Part shown: piece after piece, positions 35,455-44,918 of the stretch
Layout: the number at the start of each line of letters is the position of its first letter
Numbering within the stretch: the first letter of the stretch is position 1
Notes under the pieces: generated by a model
Seen by the model: the letters and a program-made list of their open reading frames with translations, nothing else
What the model was told of the DNA's origin: nothing
Databases searched by the model: none
Position numbers and translations under genes: made by a program
NCBI GenBank assembly: GCA_025766275.1
Contig: JAFKAC010000009.1
Coordinates: forward strand, 496,001-560,000
Length of the DNA: 64,000 bases
DNA from: Lactarius indigo
Taxonomy: Eukaryota > Basidiomycota > Agaricomycetes > Russulales > Russulaceae
Direction of reading: 5' to 3'

Positions 35455-38400
35455 ACCCATCGGCCTGGGTGAGGGCTTTAAATTGTAATTCTGTAATCAT
35501 GACGCGCTTTCGTTCTCTTCGAATCCCAGTCTCGATTCGCACGAATTACCGAATGGCCGACATAAGAGCACTGGTGGACTCGGGGGCCACCGATAACTTC
35601 ATACACCCGAATTTCATCAAGAAAATGGGTATAGGGATCCAGCAATTGATCCGACCGCGGAAGGTCTGGAACATAGACAGTACGGAAAATAAAGCTGGGT
35701 CCATCACTCACTTCACCGATCTGGACGTATACGCCAACGGGTACCACAGGACCATGAGATTCCTCATCACGAATCTCGGGAACGAAGAGGTCGTCCTAGG
35801 CTACCCCTGGTTGGCGACCTACGAACCAACCATCAATTGGCGAGACGCGGTCATACACGAAGAGGTCATGCCAGTCGTGATCAGTACACAGGACAGTCTG
35901 GACCGCCACACCGTCATCGCGACTGCCCTAACTAACGATGAAAAAGAAGCGATAGTCCTCGAACTAGACGAGGAAGATACGTACTTGCGAGCGACTACGT
36001 CTACCGAACTGGCCATCCAGGCCAAAAAAGAGGAAAAGCCCGTGGAACTGCCGGCAGTCTACCACACCTTCCAACAACTCTTCAGCGAAGAAGCGTCACA
36101 ACGATTTCCCCCCGCCAGGCCGTGGGACCACGCAATCGACTTCAAGCCGGGTACCCCTTCAGCAATAGACTGCAAAATATACCCATTGACGCAAGAAGAA
36201 GAAGGAAAACTCAAGGAATTTTTAGACGAGAAGCTGCAGCAAGGATATCTGCGACCTTCCATATCCCCGTACGCATCTTCATTCTTCTTTGTCAAAAAGA
36301 AGGACGGAAAACTACGCCCCGTACAGGACTATCGCACCATCAATTCATATACCATACGAAATCAATACCCACTTCCCCTAATTCAAGATCTCATTTACGA
36401 CCTCAGTAACGCCTACATCTATACGAAGCTCGACATCCGCTGGGGATACAATAATATCCGAATACGAGACGGTGATCAGGAGAAGGCGGCCTTCAAGACC
36501 AAATTTGGCCTCTTTGAGCCAACGGTAATGTTCTTCGGTCTCACCAACTCGCCGGCCACCTTCCAAACTATGATGAACCACATCTATCGTGACACCATCG
36601 CAAAGCATGAACTCCGCGGTACCGTTATCCGTGTCTACATGGATGACATTGGCATCGCCACACGGGAGAGCGCCACATCCGCTGACCACATAGCCGCGGT
36701 AACGGACGTTCTTCGCGTTGCTCAGGAACACGACCTCTACTTCAAGCTCGAAAAGTGTCTTTTCCACCAACCTCGGATGGATTACCTGGGGGTAATCCTT
36801 GAAAAGGGGGTAACGCGTATGGACCCGGTAAAAGTTCGTGGCATCAGAGACTGGCCGACACCAACCAAGGTCAGGGACGTACGGTCATTTTTGGGTTTCT
36901 GTAACTTTTACCGCCTTTTTATCCGAGGTTTCGCAACCCATGCACGACCACTCAACCGGTTAACGAGGAAGGATGCCGAGTGGAACTGGGGAGATGATGA
37001 AGAGCGGGCCTTCAAAACCCTCAAACGACTCGTAACGGAAGAACCAGTATTAGCACACCCCAACTTACAAGATCAGTTCGAACTAGAGGTCGACGCGTCA
37101 GGATTCGCGGTAGGCGCAGTACTCCTACAAAAGAAAAATGACGGTCGCAAGCACCCCATAGGATACTACTCGGCAACGCTGAATGAAGCGGAGCGAAACT
37201 ACGACATTTACGACCTAGAACTTCTCGCCATTGTCAAAGCCCTTCGCCACTGGAGACCCCTACTCGCAGGATCCCCGCACAAGATCAAAATATTCTCAGA
37301 TCATCTAAATCTCCAGTACTGGAAAACTCCGCAAAAGATCAGTCGAAGGGTCGCTCGAGAAGTACTAGAACTAATGGAGTACGACTTCGAGATCCATCAC
37401 ATCAAAGGGAAGAACAACGGCAGAGCGGATGCGCTATCACGACGACCAGACTACGACCAAGGAGAGGGAGACAACCAAGGTGTGGTCGTCTTACCTCCGG
37501 AGGTATTTATACGAGCCACTAATGCTGCGCGTGCGTTGGAAACGCACCCAATGATGCAACCGCCGAAGCGTCGACAAGACCCTGCTATAATCAAAACCTG
37601 GGTCGATGCCCATCGCCTCAAAAGGATAGAGGGAGAGTGGTACAAGGATGGACGACTGGTAGTCACCGGACCCATGACAGCGTACCGGGCCATTATACAA
37701 GACCACCACGACCCACCGGTACACGGACACCCTGGAATAAGCAGAACACAGCGAATCGTAGAGCGACACCACTGGTGGCCAAGTATCCGCCGGGACGTGT
37801 ATGAGTACGTTACAGGATGTGCTGACTGTCAGCGAATCAAGGTCAACACGAGACCAACCCGCGCACCACTACACCCAATCACCGCTGCTAAGGACGCTCC
37901 CCCCTTCCATACTATTGCCCTTGACTTCATCACCAAACTGCCCATCTCACAGTCGTACGACAGCATTTTAACCGTTACTGATCATGATTGCAGCAAAGCA
38001 TCCATATTTATTCCCTGCAACGAGGAAATCACGGCAGAGGGGACCGCCATTCTGTACGTCAATCACGTGTTCAAACGATTCGGATTACCGCGTAAAATCA
38101 TCAGTGACCGAGACCCCCGGTTTACCTCCAAATTCACACGAGAAGTATGCCGTATATTGGGCATCCAACAGAATATTTCCACGGCTTATCACCCACGCAC
38201 GGATGGGCAGTCGGAACGGACCAATCAATGGCTTGAACAATATCTACGATTCTGGGCCAACGAACGTCAGGATAATTGGGCGGCGTATCTCCCGATAGCA
38301 GAATTCGCTCACAACAACTGGCCCCATGAGCATACGAAACAATCGCCATTCATGCTTCTGATGGGGTACAACCCGACCGCCGATTGGACGGATAAGCCAT

Positions 38401-40175
38401 CTCCAATCCCAAACGTAATCACCAGACTGACACAGTTAAAGGAGGCACGCCGGCTTGCCCAAGACCTTATCAAAAAGGCACAAGATAGCTGGGTTCGGCA
38501 CAAAGACACTCCACGTTATCAAGTCGGTGACCAAGTATGGCTGGAAGGAAGGCATCTACGAACCAATCAACCTACGGCGAAACTGGCGGCGCGACGCCAC
38601 GGACCATTTAAAGTAGTACAGGTGATGTCCCCATACAACTACCGTCTCGAACTTCCCACGCAGTGGAGCATCCACCCAGTATTCCACATCGATCTTCTCA
38701 CGCCGTACAAACGTACGGCCTTTCACGGCGAAAACTTTCCACGACCACCGCCGGATCTTATTGAAGGGGAGGAGGAATACGAAGTCGAGGCCATTCTAGA
38801 CTCGCGGCATTTCGGCCGCCGCAGAAGGCTCCAGTATCTCATCAAATGGAAGGGTTATTCGGACTCGGAGAACCAGTGGGTCGACAAGGATGACGTGTTT
38901 GCACCAGACGCGATCAAGGCGTATCAAGAGGGCCGGACCGGTGTGCAATCTCTTAAAAGCCAGCCCATAGACGACCCAGGAGAGTATCCCTCCTACCTCC
39001 GATCCATTCAGACGTCTATGCCCACTTCTCCTCTCAGACATGTCACCACGGCGATCCTCCTCGACCAAGTCGCACAAGACGCCGCCAACCTCATCGAAGA
39101 CGACGAAGAAACCGTGGTTCAACAGGTCCAGCTCACTCCGTACACACCTGCGAACATGCGAGCGGGGCATATCACCGCTCAAGAATGGGCTAATGTCCTA
39201 CAGAGGTTCCCCGACCCGACTCACCAGCCCGACGACGAGCAGCAGCATGCCGTCCCTCACATCTTCAGAGACGACAACGGCAATCGGGAACCCGTTGCCA
39301 TTATCCCCCCAGGTGACGACCTCATCGGCACAAGGGGAATTCTCCCCGCCGACCGTCCCCTCGAAGACCCAACAGGAGTTAGAAGCAGCGGAGGATTGGC
39401 GGAGAGTGGCGAAGGAGTGGGCCGAGGAACAACTGCGCTTAGCGCAGAGGAGATTGAGCGAGTTGCGGCAGCGCAGGCAGCGCTCCCTCACGACGAAGCT
39501 CACGCTGACGACGAGGATTACTACCCGGTCAGACACCCCCTCCTTCGAACGCACAGCCACCCTACTAATCCCCGAATCACCCCATGGCTCGTTCATACCG
39601 ACGGAACCCCCATGTCTCGAGGACGTGTGCGACTGCCCGGCGTCGCACTTCACACCCCCATTACGCACGACGACGACCCTGCGCAGGTCCTTGCGCCTGA
39701 AGGGTTCAGGGCGAATCGACAGCCCCATTACGTTCATTTCCCCATCACCGGACCCGACGGCGTAGAGAGGAACGCCAGTCATGTTCAGATTGTCGGAGGT
39801 GCGAACCCTTTCATACTGGGGCTTATCCCCGGCTCCCCCCATCTTTACGGCAAACCCCTCTACGCCTTCCCGATGCTGTCGGCCGCGGGACGCGCCTTCA
39901 TCGCCCACGAGGATCTAGTCATCCTTGCCTCCGACAAGATCACGGACCGTGCACTGAACCGCATTGGGGACGAGTCCCTGACTGCGGAGGTGACGCGTTA
40001 TCGAGCGGCCGCGTATGAAGAAGAACGGCTCGCGGCTCGCATTCGCCAACTTCAGGCTATGCGACTGTCGGCAAGAGACGACAAGCGGGACTGCATCTAC
40101 CGCCTGGAGAGGGCTAACGTCCTCGAGCGGATTAGCGACGAGCAATCGACATGGACGGCGAGGGACTTTCGGTGA
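35424..40175 (+). CDS. Element B pol with chromodomain and long C-terminal extension
   Basis: The -1 frame is open from 35364 to 40175; real pol sequence begins around the slippery site. Landmarks: protease LVDSGATDNF near 35573, reverse transcriptase VYMDDIGIA near 36632, RNase H LEVDASGFAVGAVLLQ near 37085, integrase with HGHPGISRTQR and CADC, catalytic Asp in ALDF (37921), SDRDPRF (38104) and Glu in NQWLEQ (38224), GPF/Y module (HGPFKVVQVM), and chromodomain (YEVEAILDSRHFGRR, LIKWKGYSDSENQW) at about 38776-38950. About 400 residues follow, which is unusual for Ty3 pol; they include MPTSPLRHVT, ITAQEW, IFRDD, GSPHLYGKPLY and a coiled coil (LTAEVTRYRAAAYEEERLAA). Uninterrupted, so likely functional. 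Confidence 0.9.
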   Translation: MGKRGFSERLNPSAWVRALNCNSVIMTRFRSLRIPVSIRTNYRMADIRALVDSGATDNFIHPNFIKKMGIGIQQLIRPRKVWNIDSTENKAGSITHFTDLDVYANGYHRTMRFLITNLGNEEVVLGYPWLATYEPTINWRDAVIHEEVMPVVISTQDSLDRHTVIATALTNDEKEAIVLELDEEDTYLRATTSTELAIQAKKEEKPVELPAVYHTFQQLFSEEASQRFPPARPWDHAIDFKPGTPSAIDCKIYPLTQEEEGKLKEFLDEKLQQGYLRPSISPYASSFFFVKKKDGKLRPVQDYRTINSYTIRNQYPLPLIQDLIYDLSNAYIYTKLDIRWGYNNIRIRDGDQEKAAFKTKFGLFEPTVMFFGLTNSPATFQTMMNHIYRDTIAKHELRGTVIRVYMDDIGIATRESATSADHIAAVTDVLRVAQEHDLYFKLEKCLFHQPRMDYLGVILEKGVTRMDPVKVRGIRDWPTPTKVRDVRSFLGFCNFYRLFIRGFATHARPLNRLTRKDAEWNWGDDEERAFKTLKRLVTEEPVLAHPNLQDQFELEVDASGFAVGAVLLQKKNDGRKHPIGYYSATLNEAERNYDIYDLELLAIVKALRHWRPLLAGSPHKIKIFSDHLNLQYWKTPQKISRRVAREVLELMEYDFEIHHIKGKNNGRADALSRRPDYDQGEGDNQGVVVLPPEVFIRATNAARALETHPMMQPPKRRQDPAIIKTWVDAHRLKRIEGEWYKDGRLVVTGPMTAYRAIIQDHHDPPVHGHPGISRTQRIVERHHWWPSIRRDVYEYVTGCADCQRIKVNTRPTRAPLHPITAAKDAPPFHTIALDFITKLPISQSYDSILTVTDHDCSKASIFIPCNEEITAEGTAILYVNHVFKRFGLPRKIISDRDPRFTSKFTREVCRILGIQQNISTAYHPRTDGQSERTNQWLEQYLRFWANERQDNWAAYLPIAEFAHNNWPHEHTKQSPFMLLMGYNPTADWTDKPSPIPNVITRLTQLKEARRLAQDLIKKAQDSWVRHKDTPRYQVGDQVWLEGRHLRTNQPTAKLAARRHGPFKVVQVMSPYNYRLELPTQWSIHPVFHIDLLTPYKRTAFHGENFPRPPPDLIEGEEEYEVEAILDSRHFGRRRRLQYLIKWKGYSDSENQWVDKDDVFAPDAIKAYQEGRTGVQSLKSQPIDDPGEYPSYLRSIQTSMPTSPLRHVTTAILLDQVAQDAANLIEDDEETVVQQVQLTPYTPANMRAGHITAQEWANVLQRFPDPTHQPDDEQQHAVPHIFRDDNGNREPVAIIPPGDDLIGTRGILPADRPLEDPTGVRSSGGLAESGEGVGRGTTALSAEEIERVAAAQAALPHDEAHADDEDYYPVRHPLLRTHSHPTNPRITPWLVHTDGTPMSRGRVRLPGVALHTPITHDDDPAQVLAPEGFRANRQPHYVHFPITGPDGVERNASHVQIVGGANPFILGLIPGSPHLYGKPLYAFPMLSAAGRAFIAHEDLVILASDKITDRALNRIGDESLTAEVTRYRAAAYEEERLAARIRQLQAMRLSARDDKRDCIYRLERANVLERISDEQSTWTARDFR
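35427..35442 (+). promoter_or_regulatory. Candidate -1 ribosomal frameshift site (element B gag/pol)
   Basis: In the gag frame the sequence reads G GGA AAA (35427-35433) and, after two bases, G GGT TTT (35436-35442). Both fit the X XXY YYZ rule for -1 slippage. Gag stops four codons later, and pol is open in the -1 frame across the site. The same 16 bases recur at 59961-59976 in element D. A stimulatory RNA structure was not evaluated. Confidence 0.6.
39010..40175 (+). other. Post-chromodomain region of element B, conserved in A and D
   Basis: In the pol frame it begins at MPTSPLRHVT (near 39018), which element D has as well (near 63547). The pair also share ITAQEW, RFPDP, FRDD, REP and DDLIG. 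The last part (GSPHLYGKPLYAF; LTAEVTRYR) aligns with the third frame of element A (GQPHYGEEVY; LTAEITRLR). In the +1 frame, 39330-39500 encodes a coiled-coil-like stretch (DWRRVAKEWAEEQLRLAQRR), and D has a matching one in the same +1 frame. Confidence 0.6.
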
Positions 40176-40205
40176 GTCTGGGGACTCATGCTGAAAAGGG
40201 GGTGA

Positions 40206-40671
40206 TGTTACGGTTTTCGCATCGGACCCTTACTGTACCAGTTGTGGCTACGGCTGTAAGGTATATTAGTCACGGACTCGGGGTTTACGGTAGGAGTTAG
40301 GAGTTAGAGGATGACTCGATCCTAGTACTGGTAGTAGTAGTATTAGGATTGCGGTACATACGCGATACGTTGGACGCTACATTACAGTGACTCATAGCAG
40401 CGCTTGAAAGCCTGCTCTTCTTGTATTTAAGGTAGCTGCGGAAGACCAAGATACGCCATCTTGGTCTTCTTCAATCGTCACTTCTCTTGTCTCTTTCATT
40501 CTCATCTCTAAAGACGCGCCTTCCACTCAACGGGAAAGCCTCATTCCGACCCTAGTGTCTGCGTACATCTAGGACCCGCCTTCGAGCCATACGCCTTCGC
40601 GCGTGATCAGCCAAGTCATAGGAGTCGCCTTAATCGAGCTCAAGTCGAGCTAACGTCGTGACGGCGTTACA
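40206..40671 (+). repeat. 3' LTR of element B
   Basis: 466 bp, same ends as 32977-33442. Two differences were found by reading: G to A in TACC(G/A)GTTG and in TTAC(G/A)GTGAC. Followed directly by CAAC, the target duplication. Confidence 0.95.
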
Positions 40672-41682
40672 CAACCCTGCGAAGTACATTTACTATCGTA
40701 AAGGGTTCACCGAGGTAGTGGGGACAATGGGCATCGGGCAACCCCATTACGGAGAGGAGGTCTACCTCTCGTCACTCAGGCCGAATGTCTCGGCACCCAC
40801 CCCCGTTCACGGCAGAACAACTGCAGTTCTTCGACCCTCACGACATCTGCGCTTGTGCTCTAGACGAAACTCTCATAGAGTTGAACTCACTGTGACTCAC
40901 CGCCGAGATCACTAGGCTGCGGACGGGGCTCTTAGCACTCAAAGAAATCGACGAGAAGTGCGAGAAGCTAGAAGAAGATGCGCGTAAGCTATGGTCAGAG
41001 CGACTCACGGTAGACCTAATGTTGGCCAGCACCAAAAGGCGGCTCCAATACGCAGGGGCACTGGCTACCATCGGTAACGAATATGCGCGCATGACGGCCC
41101 TACCCACACCACTTCGCCATTCTTGTTACGCCATCCCATTTTCCCCGCGACGTGGGGGACCGCTAGAATTCCCTCGCCTCGCCGACAAGCCCCATCGGCG
41201 ACGTTGCTATCATTGCAACAGCCCCCACCACCTTGTGCGCGACTGCCCCACTCGGCCCCGACCAGCTTGTCGCCACTGCCAAAGTCAAGAGCATCAATCT
41301 TACCGATGCATCTTTCGACGAGCGGGTATGGTCGAGGAGGTGATCACGACCCACCAGGCCGATGAATGTATACGGCAGGCCGTGGCTACAGAAGCCGCCA
41401 CTTCTTTTACGGTCCCGGAGCCACTGACAATTGCGGCCCAGACCCAAGGGAGGTGGTGTGGGCGCTGCTTTCGTACTGACGCCAACCACGACGAAATCCG
41501 ATGCCCGCAGTACGAAATGTGCCGCAAATGTGGCAAGCGTGGGCCCTTCCTCTTTCTTAAAACACACTACTGTCGGCTCGACATCTCCCCCTGGCCGGAG
41601 AATGACCTGGATGCCGACATCTACGACCTTGTCGACTCGGAGTGTTGAAGTCGAGGCGTCTTCAAGCCTGAACAGGGGGTAA

Positions 41683-42263
41683 TGTTACGATTTTCTCCTT
41701 CTACTCTGTTCCATTCCTCGGACTCGTCCTTTCCTCTTTCCTATTCCATCCCTTTCCCATGTTACGAGCCCTGTATGACCACGCGGACGATACGTTTACC
41801 CGGTTCCTATCACGCGCTTTACTTATTGTCGTTATCTTTCGATAAAGCTCGACATGTGTTAGTTTCCGTTCGCTTCCTGACCATGCGCGAGCCCGCGTGA
41901 CTCTCCCTTATCCCTGATCTAGACATCCCTTTATTTCCAGTATGGCTTATCTTTGTTCTCCAATGGGGAACGGCGTCATTCCCCTTTTATCCAGTATGAT
42001 ACGACGAGTATTTAAGCCTAGTACTACCTAGCTTGTACGGTAGACTAGACTTCTTGTGTAATCACTACACTCGATACAGAGTCTCCCGATCCTTGGCTTT
42101 TGCTAGACCTTCGCATCTTAGCCATCCTCTATAGTCCAAGTGGTGTACGCCCTTGTGACTCTTGTGCATCATCATATCTGAAGTCGAGCCTCTGAGCTTG
42201 AACTACCATTTCCCTGACTGACTTGGTACAGGTCGTACCCAACGCCCCTGTAGTGGCGTTACA
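41683..42263 (+). repeat. 3' LTR of element A
   Basis: 581 bp, TGTTACGATTTTC to GGCGTTACA. Preceded by the purine-rich GAACAGGGGGTAA, a likely plus-strand primer tract. Five of the six differences from the 5' copy are C/T or G/A changes at CpG sites. Confidence 0.94.
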
Positions 42264-42762
42264 GCGGCTATGTGATATAGCGAGGGGAATAGGAAAGAGT
42301 CCATGTCCACGGGCTTATAAGGACCCAGGACAATGGCACTCGGGATAACGAATGCTTTCTTGTAGCGCATGTCTGGAGGGAGGTTGTGAAAGACCCAGAT
42401 AAAGACCCAGGCTTCGGATGGCTGATCGGGGCGAAGCTGAGCACCGTCGATAGAAAGCTGAAGGGCAACATCTGATGCCTTGAAGCGACCTTCGTTCCAG
42501 GCATCAAGAAGTTCTCGACCACAAGGCGTGTCATCGTATACAGCGAGGTTTCCGCCGTTCGCCCTCACCGTCTGGAGGTTCTCAGCCAGCTTCGTCTCAA
42601 GGTAATGCATCTGCTTAGCAATTTCGTGAGAACCGTAGAGTGCCTGTATAACGGGGCCAACCGGGATGGTCGAGAATTGCTTCTGAGCCCTAGTAGTCCC
42701 GGGGATGTAACGAGGGATGCTGCAGTGTGGGCAAGAATCCAGTTTGCCATAGGGACCAGTAT
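42264..42762 (-). pseudogene. Plavaka/Tnp2-type transposase, upstream segment between two LTR insertions
   Basis: Reading minus from 42762: CPHCSIPRYIPGTTRAQKQF, IPVGPVIQALYGS, MHYLETKLAENL, LSIDGAQLRPDQPSEAWVFIW, MDSFLFPSLYHIAA. This is the usual order in Plavaka-type transposases (zinc-ribbon-like C-x2-C, then the IPxGP region, then the first part of the catalytic domain). The frame continues at 26670 after element A is removed. Its own upstream part is cut by element C at 42763 and should lie beyond the right end of the window. Confidence 0.82.
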
Positions 42763-43296
42763 TGTCACGTTTCGGACTGGACGGCTACACATGACTCGAG
42801 ACCCTTACTGTACCGGTTGCAACTACGGCGGTAAGGTAGATTAGTTGCGGACTTTACTACGGTGATACGGTGATGCGATAGGAGATACGGTACGATTGCT
42901 GCTGACTGATGACCGACGCCACTAGTACTGGTACTAGTAGTATTAGGATTCGAGCTACTTACGCGATACGTTGGACGCTACATTACTGTGACTCATAGCA
43001 GCGCTTGAAAGCCTGCTCGACTTGTATTTAAACTGTCTTGCGAAGACCAAGATACGCCATCTTGGTCTTCTTGAATCATCACTTGCTTCCATCTCTCTCT
43101 CGTCCCTCTTTCGCTTTACAGTGCTAGACTGAGTCCAACTCCGCTTGTGACTACCTATCGAGTCTTGTCGGTGTACCTCCGAGTATTCACTGAGACAAGG
43201 GCACGGACCTACACATCGTCGTGTCAGCAAGGATCTCCGCTAAGTTGTTATCGCCTCTTCGAGCTCAAGTCGGGCTAACATCGTGACAACGTTACA
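42763..43296 (+). repeat. 5' LTR of element C
   Basis: 534 bp, TGTCACG to AACGTTACA. TATTTAAA at 43025, hairpin GAAGACCAAGAT / ATCTTGGTCTTC, and ATCTTGGTCTT at 43059-43069 complementary to AAGACCAAGAT at 43299-43309 just inside the LTR. Same layout as B. Confidence 0.88.
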
Positions 43297-43315
43297 TTAA
43301 GACCAAGATACCATC

Positions 43316-44382
43316 GTGGCCGTAACAACAAGAGACCAGTGGACGAGTTTCCGTCCTTATTCGATTCCAAGATGAGGAGAAAGAAACGTCCCCACACGCT
43401 TTCTACAAGCTGCCAGTTGGAGGGACAGACAAGAAGAAACCGGATACTTCGTAGAATTTAACGGACCTACCAGGTTCCGCCCAGTTGAGTTCAACTTCGA
43501 TCATCTGTATTGGGTAGAGATTACGTGGAACCCCGTAGACTCCCAGTGGGACGTCATACGACCAGCAGGACCTCGATATCGCTGTGATATCGACGCGCGA
43601 GAACTCAACAGTCGAACCAATTGGGGACCTATCGACGGACAAGTAAGAGAACACTCTACCGGAGAGGTGGTGTCAGAAGAAGAAGAAGAGCAAAGCCAAG
43701 AAGAAAGCGAAGGACGGAGACCGGATCAGTCGGAAACGAGCGGAGGAGCAATACAGGATTTCCTCCTTGAACGAGCTGAGTCCGCGCATATCACAGAGCC
43801 AGAACCAATTCACATTCGATCACCAGCCCTTATGGCAACTATAACCCAAGCCATGGAAGAGGTCGCGCTTGAAGAAACACGCGCTATATGAGCAGAGGCA
43901 AGAGAAGTACTCATGCCCATCAACCCAGAAACAGGAAGACGAATGACGGCTGACGACGCCGCAATATTTCGAGCAATAGGATCCGATCGAGGAGATCCAC
44001 CATCGGGGAGGCCTGTCGCACTAGAATTACCCCTGGGAGTAGGCGGACCAAGTGGAGATCCGCCACCGCCGCCAGGAGGAGGCGTGCCATTTGACTTACG
44101 AAGGACCGAACCACCAAGAGAACTGCTGGCTGGACCGCCCAGAGGAGGCGGAGGCAGAGGTGGAGGTGGAGGTGGAGGCGGTGGCGACGCCGGAGGAGGA
44201 GGAGGACATCATAACGAAAAACTCACCGGCGAGCCACCTTCCATTTTTGATGGCGACAGACTCAAAATAGACCAGTTCTTGACACAGTGGCACGTATACT
44301 GGGGCATGAACCTAGACGCCCCTATCATGTGAAACAACTACAGGAGAAGCCTCCTGTTCCTATCCTACATCAAAGGTGGAGC
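43316..44382 (+). pseudogene. Element C gag fragment
   Basis: Starts at GTG 43316 (VAVTTRDQWTSFRPY), five codons after an in-frame TAA (43298-43300). Stops within the frame at 43373-43375, 43889-43891 and 44330-44332, all TGA; at the last two element D has CGA. Includes acidic region, Gly-rich linker near 44150 and capsid start (GDRLKIDQFLTQWHVYWG). Truncated by element D. Confidence 0.85.
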
Positions 44383-44899
44383 TGTTACGTTTCGACTTGG
44401 ACTGGCGTTACGCAGTTGGACCCTTACTGTACCGGTTGCAACTACGGCGGTAAGGTAGATTAGTTGCGGACTTATGATAGGCGATACGAGTATGATAGGA
44501 GATTGCGCGCAGATTGCTGACTGAGGACTTCGCCACTAATACTAGTAGTAGTAGTATTAGGGTTCGAGCTACTTACGCGACACGTTGGACGCTACATTAC
44601 TGTGACTCATAGCAGCGCTTCAAAGCCTGCTCGACTTGTATTTATAGTGTGTCGTGAAGACCAAGATACGCCATCTTGGTCTTCTTGAATCGTCACTTGT
44701 TTCATCTCTCTCTTCTGTCTTTATCTTCGCTGTCTGACTCCGCTCGTGACTAAGACTATTCGACTTGCCGGTGTACCTCCACGTATTCATCAGGCAAGGG
44801 CTTGGACCTTCGCGTCTTCAAGTCGACCGGACCTTCATATCACTAAGTTGTTATCGCCATCTCGTGCTCAAGTCGAGCTAACGTCGTGACGACGTTACA
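44383..44899 (+). repeat. 5' LTR of element D
   Basis: 517 bp, TGTTACG to GACGTTACA, clearly related to the LTR of C. TATTTATA at 44639, hairpin arms GAAGACCAAGAT and ATCTTGGTCTTC, inferred RNA start ATCTTGGTCTT at 44673-44683, complementary to AAGACCAAGAT at 44902-44912. Confidence 0.88.
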
Positions 44900-44918
44900 T
44901 TAAGACCAAGATACCATT

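Larger units (their letters stand above)
32977..40671 (+). mobile_element. LTR retrotransposon B (chromodomain Ty3 type), apparently complete and recent
   Basis: LTRs of 466 bp at 32977-33442 and 40206-40671 differ at two positions only, both CpG transitions. CAAC occurs on both sides (32973-32976 and 40672-40675), a 4-bp target duplication. Gag and pol are uninterrupted. It is inserted in the third frame of element A, so it is younger than A, consistent with its more similar LTRs. Of the LTR elements here this is the only candidate for an autonomous copy. Confidence 0.94.
32497..41648 (+). pseudogene. Element A third reading frame with coiled coil and zinc knuckles, split by element B
   Basis: Begins at ATG 32497 (MTDTPVSDTTLIHVL), with a Pro/Gln/Ser-rich middle, and reaches GGSN at 32976 where element B is inserted. 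It resumes after B at 40676 (PAKYIYYRKGF, GIGQPHYGEEVYLSSL). Further on it has shifted to the +1 frame: FFDPHD, a TGA at 40893-40895, LTAEITRLRTGLLALKEIDEK (a coiled coil), then several Cys/His clusters (CYHCNSPHHLVRDC, CRHCQSQEHQSYRC, CGRCFRTDANHDEIRC, CRKCGKRG) to the stop at 41648. Position after pol is that of an envelope or accessory gene, but there is no signal peptide or membrane segment. Nucleic-acid binding is inferred from the zinc knuckles. Confidence 0.7.
26671..42263 (+). mobile_element. LTR retrotransposon A (chromodomain Ty3 type), host of element B
   Basis: Two 581-bp LTRs (26671-27251 and 41683-42263) differ at six positions. They flank gag, pol with chromodomain and an extra reading frame; element B (7.7 kb) sits inside the extra frame. 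The flanks GCAGC (26666-26670) and GCGGC (42264-42268) are a 5-bp target duplication with one change, and removing the element restores the transposase frame. Gag and pol carry several TGA stops, so the copy is no longer autonomous. Confidence 0.92.
42763..44382 (+). mobile_element. LTR retrotransposon C, 5' part, cut by element D
   Basis: 5' LTR (42763-43296) and about two thirds of gag, closely related to elements B and D. Homology stops at 44382, where element D's LTR begins after GGAGC. The remainder should lie to the right of D, outside the window. Confidence 0.85.

Noticed and set aside
39198..39908. 236-codon antisense frame in the element B pol extension
   Set aside because: It mirrors an open coding region on the plus strand and has no recognisable domain or counterpart in A or D.
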